From Rubinisphaera margarita (lineage in GTDB: Bacteria; Planctomycetota; Planctomycetia; Planctomycetales; Planctomycetaceae), in assembly GCF_022267515.1 (NCBI RefSeq), contig NZ_JAKFGB010000012.1:186001-250000 (forward strand): a DNA stretch of 64,000 bases, read 5' to 3'. This document shows positions 43,798 through 55,429 of this stretch, one piece after another. Made by a program: the position numbers and the translations under genes. Position 1 is the first letter of the stretch. Each line of letters opens with the position of its first letter. The notes beneath the pieces are model-generated. The model had not been told where the DNA came from and did no database searches. It saw only the letters and a program-made list of their open reading frames with translations.

Positions 43798-44700
43798 ATG
43801 AGTATTCTTGTCGACGAAGACACACGCATCATTACGCAGGGGATCACCGGGAAGGCGGGTCTGTTCCACTCGCAGCAGTGCCGGGCGTATGCTGCGGAAT
43901 TCCGGCCGAACGAGAACATCCTCGTCGGCGGAGTAACGCCGGGTAAAGGGGGCGAAGAAGTCGACGGCTTCCCGGTCTTCAACACCGTGCGTGAGGCGGT
44001 CGGCGAGACCGGGGCAAACACTTCGCTTATCTTCGTGCCACCCCCGTTCTGTGCCGATGCGATTCTCGAAGCGGCCGACGCCGGCATCGAACTGATCGTC
44101 GCCATCACCGAAGGCGTGCCGGTTCTCGATATGTCCCGTGTCAGCTACAAGCTGCAGGATTACCCCTGCACGCTGATCGGTCCGAACTGCCCGGGGATTA
44201 TCACTCCCGGCGTCGCCAAGATCGGCATCATGCCTGGCTATATTCATAAGCCGGGTTCAGTCGGCCTGATCAGCAAGTCGGGAACGCTGACCTACGAAGC
44301 GACCTGGCAGTTGGGAAACCTCGGTCTCGGCCAGTCAACGGCAGTGGGAATTGGTGGCGACCCGATCATCGGAACGTCGTTCATCGATCTGCTCGACATG
44401 TTCGAAGATGATCCGGACACCGAAGCGATTCTGCTGATCGGTGAGATCGGGGGAACGGCGGAGATCGAAGCTGCTGAGTACATCAGTGAGCACATCACCA
44501 AGCCAGTCGGGGCGTTCATCGCCGGAAAGACGGCTCCTCCGGGTAAACGGATGGGGCACGCTGGCGCGATTATCTCCGGAGGGCAGGGGACCGCTGCTGA
44601 AAAAATGGCAGCCCTGGAAGCCGCTGGCGTCGTTGTTGCTGAAAGCCCGGCCGACATGGGATTGGCCGTGAAGCGAGCGATTGACAAACGGAAATCTTAA
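43798..44700 (+). CDS. sucD: Succinyl-CoA ligase, alpha subunit
   Basis: 300-residue CoA-binding subunit. QGITGKAGLFHSQQC (CoA loop), GPNCPGIITPG and the phospho-His motif GHAGAIISGG are present. It completes succinyl-CoA synthetase with sucC. The intervening sulfatase gene is on the same strand. Confidence 0.95.
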   Translation: MSILVDEDTRIITQGITGKAGLFHSQQCRAYAAEFRPNENILVGGVTPGKGGEEVDGFPVFNTVREAVGETGANTSLIFVPPPFCADAILEAADAGIELIVAITEGVPVLDMSRVSYKLQDYPCTLIGPNCPGIITPGVAKIGIMPGYIHKPGSVGLISKSGTLTYEATWQLGNLGLGQSTAVGIGGDPIIGTSFIDLLDMFEDDPDTEAILLIGEIGGTAEIEAAEYISEHITKPVGAFIAGKTAPPGKRMGHAGAIISGGQGTAAEKMAALEAAGVVVAESPADMGLAVKRAIDKRKS

Positions 44701-44741
44701 GTGCCGCCTCGCATGTTTGACCCGCAGTTCCGAACCTAAGG

Positions 44742-45497
44742 ATGAGCAACATGATTGATCCCCGATACTCAGGAACTGCACGCCGACGTCTGGCAGCAGT
44801 TGGTCTGGTCCTTGTCGCGGTTCTTGTGCAGCCAGTCGCCGCAGAAGAGAAGCTTCCCGCTAAGACCGGAGATGAAGCCGGTTTCCGCAAGCTGACCGAG
44901 GACGACTTCACCAACGTCAACTGTCATGAAGACACCTGGCGGTGGGAAGACGGGAAGCTCTACTGCACCGGGAAGCCGGTCGGAGTGATGCGAACGAAGA
45001 AGAAGTTCAAGAACTTCGAGATGGTCGCTGAATGGTGCCATCGCAAGCCGGCGGGCAACTCGGGCATCTTCCTCTGGGCGACCGACGAATCGATCGAGAG
45101 GCTGGCGCGCGAAGGGAAGCCCGGCTTGCCGCACGGTGTCGAAGTGCAGGTTCTCGATCTCGATTATGGACGCCAGTATGAAGAACGGACGGGAAAGAAG
45201 GGTGACTGGTTCACTTCGCATGGCGATGTGTTTCCCGTGGGAGTGACGACGATGAACGTGTTCGCTCCGACGTCGCCCAACGGCTCCCGCAGCTTCCCCT
45301 CGGAGAATCGCAGCAAAGGGGTCGATGAGTGGAATCACTATTATATCCGGGCTGTTGACGGCGAAGTTCGTTTGTGGGTGAACGGTGGCGAAGTCTCCGG
45401 CGGAGACAATTGCCAACCCGCCGAAGGCTATCTCTGCCTGGAATCGGAAGGGGCTCCAATCGAGTTCCGCAACCTCAAGATTCGCGAGCTGCCCTAA
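44742..45497 (+). CDS. Secreted DUF1080 (3-keto-disaccharide hydrolase-like) protein
   Basis: 251-residue exported protein. The signal peptide ends near AEEKLP. A DUF1080/LamG-like jelly-roll domain covers about 45-250, with WRWEDGKLYCTGKPVG, KNFEMVAEWCHRKPAGNSGIF, EVQVLDLDY and the terminal IEFRNLKIRELP. Family members in planctomycetes are very numerous; some hydrolyse 3-ketoglycosides. It lies between sucD and sdhC on the same strand. Confidence 0.85.
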   Translation: MSNMIDPRYSGTARRRLAAVGLVLVAVLVQPVAAEEKLPAKTGDEAGFRKLTEDDFTNVNCHEDTWRWEDGKLYCTGKPVGVMRTKKKFKNFEMVAEWCHRKPAGNSGIFLWATDESIERLAREGKPGLPHGVEVQVLDLDYGRQYEERTGKKGDWFTSHGDVFPVGVTTMNVFAPTSPNGSRSFPSENRSKGVDEWNHYYIRAVDGEVRLWVNGGEVSGGDNCQPAEGYLCLESEGAPIEFRNLKIRELP

Positions 45498-45545
45498 CAG
45501 CGATATCCGTGTTCGGACGGGGAACCTGCGACATTTTTGCCTCGT

Positions 45546-45573
45546 TTGCAGGCTGCAACGCAGGACCTATACT
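45546..45573 (+). promoter_or_regulatory. Candidate sigma70 promoter of sdhCAB
   Basis: TTGCAG, 16-base spacer, TATACT, about 105 bases before the sdhC start in a 180-base gap. Confidence 0.42.
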
Positions 45574-45679
45574 GCCAGCGTCACCTTTCGATACGGTAAC
45601 TTGTCCGGTTGTTGCTCCGACCCGCGTTTGTTGTTCTGACTGCCTGACTTTCACCTTCAACTGAATCGCCAAATCGACC

Positions 45680-46471
45680 ATGTCCTGGGTTACCAACGCC
45701 ATTAAATCCTCCATCGGCCGAAAGTTCCTGGTGGCCTGTACGGGGCTGCTGCTTTGCGGCTTTCTGGTCGCACATCTCATCGGCAACCTGCTGATGTACG
45801 TCGGCCCGGAAGTCTACAACAACTACGCCCATACGTTGCACTCGCAGGAGTTCCTGATCAAGATTGCCGAGGTCGGGCTGCTGCTGCTCTTCATCGCACA
45901 TCTGTGGCTGGCGATTGAAGCCAGTAGCCGCAACCGAGCCGCCCGTGAGACCCGTTACGCGGTGAAGAAATCGAAGCTTCCGGATCGAAAGATCCCCTTC
46001 GCGATCACTCCCGAGAATTACATGCTCGTCTCCGGAATCATCGTGTTAATCTTTCTCTGCATTCACCTGGGCGATTTCACGTTCAATCTCACGATGCCGG
46101 AGAAGATTGCCGGACTGGAACCTTACGACAAAGCAATCGTCATCATGCGATCGCCGGTCTCCGCAGTTGCTTATGTGATCGGGTCGCTGCTGTTGATGTG
46201 GCACCTGTGGCATGGTGCGACGAGTATGTTTCAGACTCTGGGGCTGCGTCATCCCAAGTACGACGGGCTGACCCAGAACTTTGGTCCGGTGTTCGCTGTG
46301 ATCATCGGCTTCGGTTTCGCGACGTTCCCCGTCTACGCCTGGCTCATTCCTTACGATCCCCCCGCACCTTCGCCGAATGCTCCGGAAGCTCATGGCGAAC
46401 CGGATTTGCACTCGATGCAGACATCGCCCGCCTGGCAGCCATTCTCGGTCGAGAAGAGAGTGCCCGGTTGA
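45680..46471 (+). CDS. sdhC: Succinate dehydrogenase cytochrome b subunit
   Basis: Membrane anchor of the single-subunit b558 type (263 residues, five hydrophobic helices). His residues in the helices (FLVAHLIGNLLMY, LHSQEF, LFIAHLWLA, MWHLWHGATS) are the likely haem ligands. The family pattern SSIGRKFLVACTGLLLCGF is present. Heads an sdhCAB operon with gaps of 72 and 74 bases. Quinone reduction links to ubiE/ubiX. Confidence 0.9.
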   Translation: MSWVTNAIKSSIGRKFLVACTGLLLCGFLVAHLIGNLLMYVGPEVYNNYAHTLHSQEFLIKIAEVGLLLLFIAHLWLAIEASSRNRAARETRYAVKKSKLPDRKIPFAITPENYMLVSGIIVLIFLCIHLGDFTFNLTMPEKIAGLEPYDKAIVIMRSPVSAVAYVIGSLLLMWHLWHGATSMFQTLGLRHPKYDGLTQNFGPVFAVIIGFGFATFPVYAWLIPYDPPAPSPNAPEAHGEPDLHSMQTSPAWQPFSVEKRVPG

Positions 46472-46543
46472 ACAGAATAACGTTCGAAACCAGCGACTGA
46501 TTCTCTGACGTGTCATCACCTAATACCTGGACGAAATCAAGTT

Positions 46544-48463
<1,920 letters not shown>

Positions 48464-48537
48464 GCCGTCAAAGTTCCATCCTGTTGCAGCAATTCACGTT
48501 CAAGTTCAGAGCCCGGACAGGGCAATAGGCAACTGTC

Positions 48538-49287
48538 ATGAAATTGACCCTTCATATCTGGCGGCAGCCCAATACCGAAGCTGCAGGAGAGTTCAAGACC
48601 TATGAACTTTCCGACGTTTCAGAACACATGTCGTTCCTCGAAATGCTCGATGTGCTCAACGAGAAGTTGATCGCCGAGGGGCAGGAACCTGTGGCTTTCG
48701 ATCACGATTGCCGCGAAGGCATCTGCGGCACCTGCAGCCTGATGATTAACGGTCAGGCTCACGGTCCGGATCGAGAAACGACTGCCTGCCAGCTGCATAT
48801 GCGGCGATTCAAGGATGGCGATGAGATCTGGATTGAGCCCTGGCGAGCCAAGGCGTTTCCAGTCATCAAGGATCTGGTCGTGAATCGCACGGCGCTCGAT
48901 CGGATCATTCAGGCCGGGGGATATGTTTCAGTAAACACCGGAAACGCTCCCGATGCGAACTCGACCATCGTCCCCAAGCAGAATGCCGATCTCGCCTTCG
49001 ACGCAGCGACCTGCATCGGTTGCGGAGCCTGTGTGGCGGCCTGCAAGAACGCCTCGGCCATGCTGTTCCTTTCCGCGAAGGTTTCGCAGCTGGCGCTGTT
49101 GCCGCAGGGACAGCCGGAACGCAAGACACGCGCCATCAACATGCTCAAGCAGATGGACGAAGAAGGCTTCGGCAACTGCACAAACACCAATGAGTGTGAA
49201 GCGGCTTGTCCGGCCGGGATCAGCGTCGAGAACATCGCCCGTCTCAACCGGCAGTATGTCTCCGCAGTATTGACGTCGCGCGACTGA
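48538..49287 (+). CDS. sdhB: Succinate dehydrogenase iron-sulfur subunit
   Basis: 249 residues. The [2Fe-2S] ligands are in CREGICGTCSLMING with a later TTAC; the [4Fe-4S] motif is CIGCGACVAAC; the [3Fe-4S] region is CTNTNECEAACPAGI. Electrons pass from SdhA through these clusters to the haem/quinone of SdhC. Last gene of the operon. Confidence 0.94.
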   Translation: MKLTLHIWRQPNTEAAGEFKTYELSDVSEHMSFLEMLDVLNEKLIAEGQEPVAFDHDCREGICGTCSLMINGQAHGPDRETTACQLHMRRFKDGDEIWIEPWRAKAFPVIKDLVVNRTALDRIIQAGGYVSVNTGNAPDANSTIVPKQNADLAFDAATCIGCGACVAACKNASAMLFLSAKVSQLALLPQGQPERKTRAINMLKQMDEEGFGNCTNTNECEAACPAGISVENIARLNRQYVSAVLTSRD

Positions 49288-49477
49288 CGCGTCCGCCAGA
49301 TGGTGGCGAAAAATCCATTCGTCGTGCCGGACACCTGCGCCTTGCTGGTCGATGTTGGTTCGCTGCCGTCGTCGTTAGAATGATTCGCTGGACCGAACAT
49401 CAGCGTGTCCCGCCGGCTGCGAGCAACCGGGACACTCGAAATCGTGCTGAACGGAATGCTTCAAGGAGCGTCTTGCT

Positions 49478-50581
49478 GTGACCAATTCCACTCTTCACAA
49501 GACTTCGCTCAACGATTGGCATCGCCAGCACGGCGGCCGCATGGTGGAATTCGCCGGCTGGGAAATGCCGATCCAGTATTCGACCATCACCGAGGAGCAC
49601 CACGCTGTTCGACGGCAGTGTGGTCTGTTCGACATCTCGCACATGGGCCGGTTGGAAGTTCGCGGTCGTCAGGCGGCCGAGTTCCTGAACAGTCTCGTCA
49701 CGATCGACGTCTCCCGACTGTCCGATCATCGCATCCGCTACGCACTGGCGACCAACTCGCAGGGGGGGATTCGCGACGACATTCTGGTCTATCGCCAGGC
49801 CGATGCGTTCCTCGTTGTCGTGAACGCATCCAATCGAGAGAAGATTGTCGAATTCTGGTCGTCTCGGCTGAGCCGGTTTCCTGAGGCCGTGCTTGAGGAT
49901 CGGACGCTGCAAACGTCGATGATCGCCGTACAGGGGCCTGAAGCCGCAGGGATCATGAGGACTGAGTTTCCCGGTGTGGAACAGCTGAAATACTACCGCT
50001 GCCAGTCGATGATCGAGCAGGGGAGTGAGATCGTCGTCAGTCGAACGGGCTATACCGGTGAAGATGGATTTGAAATCATCGGCTCGCACGACTTTGTCTC
50101 GGCGTGCTGGCAGCGATTGTTCAGTCACCATCAGAAAGCGTTACGACCCTGCGGGTTAGGATGCCGGGACACATTGCGGCTGGAAGCGGGGATGCCGCTC
50201 TACGGACACGAACTCTCTGAAGAGATTGATCCTCTTGCGGCCGGGCTGGCCTTTGCTGTCGATCTGGGCAAGTCGGATTTCGAAGGCCGCGAGGAGCTCA
50301 ATCGCATCCGGACAGCCGGGCCACGCCAGCAACGAGTAGGCCTGGAACTTGAGGGCCGCAGGATCGCCCGCGAAGGCGCCACGATTCTGAACAACGACGG
50401 TAAGCCAGTGGGTGAAGTGACGTCGGGGACGTTTTCACCGACGCTGGAGAGGTCGATTGCCATGGGCTACGTTCCGGTTGAACTGGCCGCTCCCGGCACG
50501 TCCGTCACAATCGACATTCGCGGCAAAGGCTGCCCTGCTTGCGTTAGCGAGATCCCTTTCTACCGAAAAGGAAAAGGTTAA
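49478..50581 (+). CDS. gcvT: Glycine cleavage system T protein
   Basis: Aminomethyltransferase that passes the methylene group of glycine to tetrahydrofolate. LNDWHRQHGGRMVEFAGWEMPIQY, FDISHMGRLEVRG, SRTGYTGEDGFEI and GCRDTLRLEAGMPLYGHEL are classic GcvT segments. Length is 367 residues, GTG start. The P, H and L proteins are not nearby. Confidence 0.93.
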   Translation: MTNSTLHKTSLNDWHRQHGGRMVEFAGWEMPIQYSTITEEHHAVRRQCGLFDISHMGRLEVRGRQAAEFLNSLVTIDVSRLSDHRIRYALATNSQGGIRDDILVYRQADAFLVVVNASNREKIVEFWSSRLSRFPEAVLEDRTLQTSMIAVQGPEAAGIMRTEFPGVEQLKYYRCQSMIEQGSEIVVSRTGYTGEDGFEIIGSHDFVSACWQRLFSHHQKALRPCGLGCRDTLRLEAGMPLYGHELSEEIDPLAAGLAFAVDLGKSDFEGREELNRIRTAGPRQQRVGLELEGRRIAREGATILNNDGKPVGEVTSGTFSPTLERSIAMGYVPVELAAPGTSVTIDIRGKGCPACVSEIPFYRKGKG

Positions 50582-50722
50582 AACGAAGTTCTTGTTATCA
50601 GGGGATAGGTTGGAGATAATCGACACCCCTGTATACTCATTGATGCAACTCTCAGCGATGGTCCCGGCAGGTGCCCGATGGTTCCTGCCCGCTGTTCACA
50701 CCCCGTTTCCTCTCTGTTCACT

Positions 50723-51541
50723 ATGAAACGATTCGTCGACAGTGTTGCTATCGTTACCGGCCCGAGTGATCGGGGAATCGGGGGAGCGATTGCAGAACGA
50801 CTGGGCGAAGAAGGGGCGGAACTGATTCTGGTGGGGATTTCGAAACCCCGCAGACTGCTGAAACGGCTCCAGCGCCGCGGCGTTACCGTCCACTGGTTTG
50901 AAGTGGACGTTACCAAGACCGAGCAAATTAAGGCCTTCATGGATCAGGTCGTCGAGGACGTCGGCCACGTGGATGTTCTGGTCAACAACGCGGGCGTGGA
51001 GTTCTCCAAACCGTTCGAAGAGATCGAAGATTCCGAATGGGATCACCTGATCGACGTGAATCTGACGGGCGCCATGAAGATGACGCGGGCCGCGCTGGCG
51101 TGCCTGACGGAGCAGGGGGGCGTGATCGTCAATATCGCTTCTGTGCTGGGAATCTCGGGTTGCCCGGGCTATCACGCGTACGCGGCTTCGAAGGCCGGGT
51201 TGATCGGAATGACGCAGTCGCTCGCTCTCGAAATTGCCCGCTATGGACAACGGGCCGTCTGCGTTTCTCCGGCTCTGGTGCATACGCCGATGGCGTTCAA
51301 GCACAGTTCGCAGCTAGATCCTGAGACCTGGCAGAAGCTCGAAGCGGCCCATCCGCTCGGAATCGGAAACCCGCAGGATGTCGCCGATGTGGTGGCGTTT
51401 CTCGCCTCGCATGAAGCGCGCTGGATTTCTGGAATTTCGATCCCCGTCGGCTGGATCCCGTCCTTCGGATTGCCAGTCCCGAATAATGCAGCCGGGACCC
51501 CCACGAGTCGTGGAGTCGTTTCGCTGCTCTCATCGCAGTAG
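50723..51541 (+). CDS. Short-chain dehydrogenase/reductase
   Basis: 272-residue SDR with a divergent nucleotide loop (VTGPSDRGIGGAIAERL, where TGxxxGIG becomes TGPSDRGIG), NNAGVEFSKPF and the active-site Tyr-Lys in YHAYAASKAG, preceded by the serine-region IASVLGISG. The GPSDRGIGG loop recalls enoyl-ACP reductase-like SDRs; reaction unknown. The ATG before KRFVDSVAIV is chosen. C-terminal 20 residues are unusual and polar. Confidence 0.85.
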   Translation: MKRFVDSVAIVTGPSDRGIGGAIAERLGEEGAELILVGISKPRRLLKRLQRRGVTVHWFEVDVTKTEQIKAFMDQVVEDVGHVDVLVNNAGVEFSKPFEEIEDSEWDHLIDVNLTGAMKMTRAALACLTEQGGVIVNIASVLGISGCPGYHAYAASKAGLIGMTQSLALEIARYGQRAVCVSPALVHTPMAFKHSSQLDPETWQKLEAAHPLGIGNPQDVADVVAFLASHEARWISGISIPVGWIPSFGLPVPNNAAGTPTSRGVVSLLSSQ

Positions 51542-51894
51542 CCTCGCGCTCGCTTTCTTCGCGGAACGTTTTGCTCGCCCCGCCGGGCACGGGGCCGAAA
51601 AGCGGTCCCGTCGTTCCGATTCTGCCCCCTGGATTCCCGCTGCGCGAGTCATTTCCCGGGATCGTCACTTTCGGCAACCTTGCCCGATCTCATATAATGT
51701 GACGAGTCCCTAGGATAAACAAAAAGTTCCAGGCCGATCCATTCTTCTGGCTCCAGGCTCCCCGGGTGTTCGTTTCCCGAGGTTGGTCTCTGCATCAGCT
51801 CGTGAGTTCTCACTGGCTTGCCGCGACGTCGAAACCGTTCCTCAGGTAGCAGGAACCGGAGTCGAAGAAGAGCATCGGTCGCGCTGCGGACGAG
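51542..51894. other. Intergenic leader region before the kinase gene
   Basis: About 350 bases with no supported gene. A perfect -10 element lies in the middle (separate entry). GC-rich inverted repeats near 51580-51610 (GCCGGGCACGGGGC) could end the upstream transcript but lack a T-run. Confidence 0.4.
51670..51698 (+). promoter_or_regulatory. Candidate promoter of the kinase gene
   Basis: Perfect TATAAT at 51693-51698 with a poor -35 (TTCGGC) 17 bases before it. It would give a leader of about 190 bases. Confidence 0.4.
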
Positions 51895-53253
51895 GTGATC
51901 AACGTGTCCGAAGAACTGACAATCGATAATTATCGCCTGGCCAATCTTGTCGCCAGTGGATCTTCCAGCCAGATCTGGGAGGTCTACGATGAGGAAACCA
52001 ACGAGCGATTTGCCATGAAGCTCCTCCTCGAGGAGGCATTCAAGACGGCAGAGGCCAAGGCGACGCTGAAGCGCGAATTCAAAATCGCCTCGGCGTTCGA
52101 CCATCCGAACATCATCCAGGTCTTCGACCATCGGCAGACGCGCAAACAGGCGTACTTCACGATGGAGCACTTCGGCGGGCCGAATCTCAAGCAAATTATC
52201 CGTGGCGATCTGCTCGTCATTCATGTGCGATTTCGTAAGCTGGTCGAATGCCTGCTGATGGCCCTTGGGCATGTTCATGAGCAGGGTTGGCTGCATCGCG
52301 ATGTGAAACCCGACAACGTGATGATGTCCAAGGCCACCGATGTGCGGCTGATTGACTTCTCGCTCTCGTCGAAAGCACCTTCGGCTGTGGCCAAGCTGCT
52401 GAGCGGCAAATCGAAGCACATTCAGGGGACGCGAACCTACATCGCGCCCGAGATCGTCCGCCGGAAACTGCCGACGGTTCAATCCGATCTTTACAGCTTC
52501 GGTGTGATGCTGTTTGAGTGCCTGACCGGTCGACCGCCATTCATGGGCAGCACGCCAAACGACCTGCTCATGAAACATATTCAGGAGCCACCGCCACCGC
52601 CGTCAGCCTTCCATCCCAATATTACCACGGAGATGGACAAGTTCATTTTCCGGCTCCTCGCCAAGAAGCCGGAGAATCGTCCGGAATCGGCTGGGGATCT
52701 GCTTTCGGAATTCCGCGCGGTGAAGATCTTCAAGGAGGATCCTGAAGAGCATCACAAGGTGAAAACGGAGAAGGAAAAGGAAGATCTGGAGACGTCGGTC
52801 GCATCCAAGCTCGACAGTCGTTCTGACGCCGAACGACAGCAGCGCATTCGTGATGGCCTCGAGGTGGCGCCAGAACCCAAACCGGTCCCGAAACCCGCTC
52901 CTCCAGCCGCGAAGCCGGCTGCTCAAAAGAAGCCGCCCGCACCGCAACAGCAACCTCAGCGTCCGCCCCAGCAGATGCCGATGCAGCCCCCGCCGGGCTG
53001 GCAGCAGCCGGGGCAGCCTTATCCCATGCAATATCCGGGGATGCCGGGGCAGCCAATGCCGCAGTATCCAACGCAACAGCAGCCTCAACAACAGCGACCC
53101 CAGCAGCCGCGACCTTCGCAGCCCGCGCCGCCCCAACAAAAGCCGGCTCAAGCTCCGCCGCCTGCTGCGAAGCCAGCACCGAAGCCGGCTCCCAAGCCGC
53201 AGGACAATCCAGAGGATCTGCCTTTTGCCGATGAATTGCCAGATATTCTCTGA
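51895..53253 (+). CDS. Ser/Thr protein kinase with Pro/Gln-rich tail and DFS motif
   Basis: 452 residues. The kinase domain spans about 10-275: a glycine loop reduced to ASGSSSQIW, Lys42 in FAMKLL, HRDVKPDN (134-141), DFS at 154-156 in place of DFG, GTRTYIAPE and SDLYSFGVMLFE. The catalytic Lys, HRD Asp and metal Asp remain, so activity is possible. Residues about 325-435 are a low-complexity Pro/Gln/Ala tail; no transmembrane helix is seen. It precedes accA by 64 bases. GTG start; a second GTG three codons later is equally possible. Confidence 0.85.
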   Translation: MINVSEELTIDNYRLANLVASGSSSQIWEVYDEETNERFAMKLLLEEAFKTAEAKATLKREFKIASAFDHPNIIQVFDHRQTRKQAYFTMEHFGGPNLKQIIRGDLLVIHVRFRKLVECLLMALGHVHEQGWLHRDVKPDNVMMSKATDVRLIDFSLSSKAPSAVAKLLSGKSKHIQGTRTYIAPEIVRRKLPTVQSDLYSFGVMLFECLTGRPPFMGSTPNDLLMKHIQEPPPPPSAFHPNITTEMDKFIFRLLAKKPENRPESAGDLLSEFRAVKIFKEDPEEHHKVKTEKEKEDLETSVASKLDSRSDAERQQRIRDGLEVAPEPKPVPKPAPPAAKPAAQKKPPAPQQQPQRPPQQMPMQPPPGWQQPGQPYPMQYPGMPGQPMPQYPTQQQPQQQRPQQPRPSQPAPPQQKPAQAPPPAAKPAPKPAPKPQDNPEDLPFADELPDIL

Positions 53254-53317
53254 AACGATACTGTCCTGATCAGAACTGTTTCTGCCGTCCCAATATTTCA
53301 AGACAAGACCGCCGCCA

Positions 53318-54298
<981 letters not shown>

Positions 54299-54327
54299 TC
54301 CTGAGTCGACAGGAAGTGGTCATTGCG

Positions 54328-55064
54328 ATGAGTATCAGGCCCCTTCCTTTCGAACGAGATCTCGCTGAACTCGAAGATCAACTTCGTGTGATCGAACAGC
54401 ATTCGTTCGCCACCGTCGAGTTACACGACTCGATTCGCGCTCTCTGAGTTCGACTGAACGCAATTCGTTCCGAACGCTTTGATCAACTCGACGCCTGGCA
54501 GATCGTCCAGGTTGCGCGACATGAGCATCGCCCTCAGACGCTCGACTATCTCGATCTCATTTTCGACGAGTTCATCGAACTGCACGGTGATCGCTGCTAC
54601 GCCGACGACCCCACGATCGCGACCGGGTTTGCGCGGATTGATGGACGCAAGGTGATGGTCGTGGGGGCGAAGGCGGATCCGACGGGGCACTCGCGATCGG
54701 CGTCGCCGATGATCTCTGCATGCTTCAGTTCGCGTATTACTCGGTGATGACTCCGGAAGGCTGTGCGGGGATTCTCTGGAAGCATGTGAAGCACGCCGAC
54801 CAAGCCGCTCTCGCATTGCGGCTGACCGCTTCCGATCTCTCCGATCTCGGCATCGTGGATGCCATCGTTCCGGAGCCGATCGGCGGGGCACACCGTGAGC
54901 CTCGACGGATGGCGGCCACGCTCAAACGTGAACTGCTGCGCGGTCTGCGAATCGTCGAATCGATCGAGCCGCAGCAGTTGACCGAACATCGCTATCAGCG
55001 GTACCGCCGCATCGGAGCTTTCACGGAATCGCAGGATGAAGCCATTCCATTCAATGGGCGCTGA
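54328..55064 (+). pseudogene. accA: Decayed tandem copy of accA
   Basis: Starts as a good AccA (SIRPLPFERDLAELEDQL) but meets an in-frame TGA at 54445-54447 (codon 40), after which the same frame resumes AccA similarity (ERFDQLDAWQIVQVARHEH...FIELHGDRCYADD...FARIDGRKVMV). There, about 90 codons present in accA are missing, and the reading shifts frame: GGEGGSDGALAIG and the rest (EGCAGILWKHVKHADQAA) are read two bases out. So one stop, one internal deletion and one frameshift are visible. Tail pattern HREPRRMAATLKRELLRG matches the end of accA. Function is lost for the full enzyme; a 114-residue C-terminal fragment could still be translated. Confidence 0.85.
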
Positions 55065-55429
55065 ACCCGAAAACCAAGCGGTATCCAACGTCCGATAATG
55101 TCCGTTATGTATCATTCGCGATTAAAAATCGCCTATACATTCAGAAAACGGGAAACGGAGTGTTTCAGAGGTGTGCTGTTGAGAGCGACCTGACGCGTCC
55201 AGTCGTTGCGGTTCGCCGATCTCGATCGACGATGCTTCGTCTCGCGTCGTTTCGACGCACGGCTGTGAATCGGATTGATCGAGCAAGACGCCCGTCTTCG
55301 CTCACCGTTCAGCGGTTCTCGTTAAGCGTCGTCGTGTCCGCGAACGCGGTACTGCGGACTCGATGCAATCGACGACGGCACGGTCACAATGCGTTCGTCG
55401 ATATGCGGTCGTCGGTCGATGCGTATCCG
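55065..55429. other. Gene-free stretch between accA remnant and clp-RF gene
   Basis: No supported gene. It may include further debris of the duplicated accA region, but I can align nothing specific. Many CGAC-type words, no hairpin with T-run. Confidence 0.35.

Noticed and set aside
52918..53215. Repetitive Pro/Gln codons in the kinase tail as a possible tandem repeat array
   Set aside because: The sequence is low-complexity coding DNA without a fixed repeat unit; better explained as a disordered tail.
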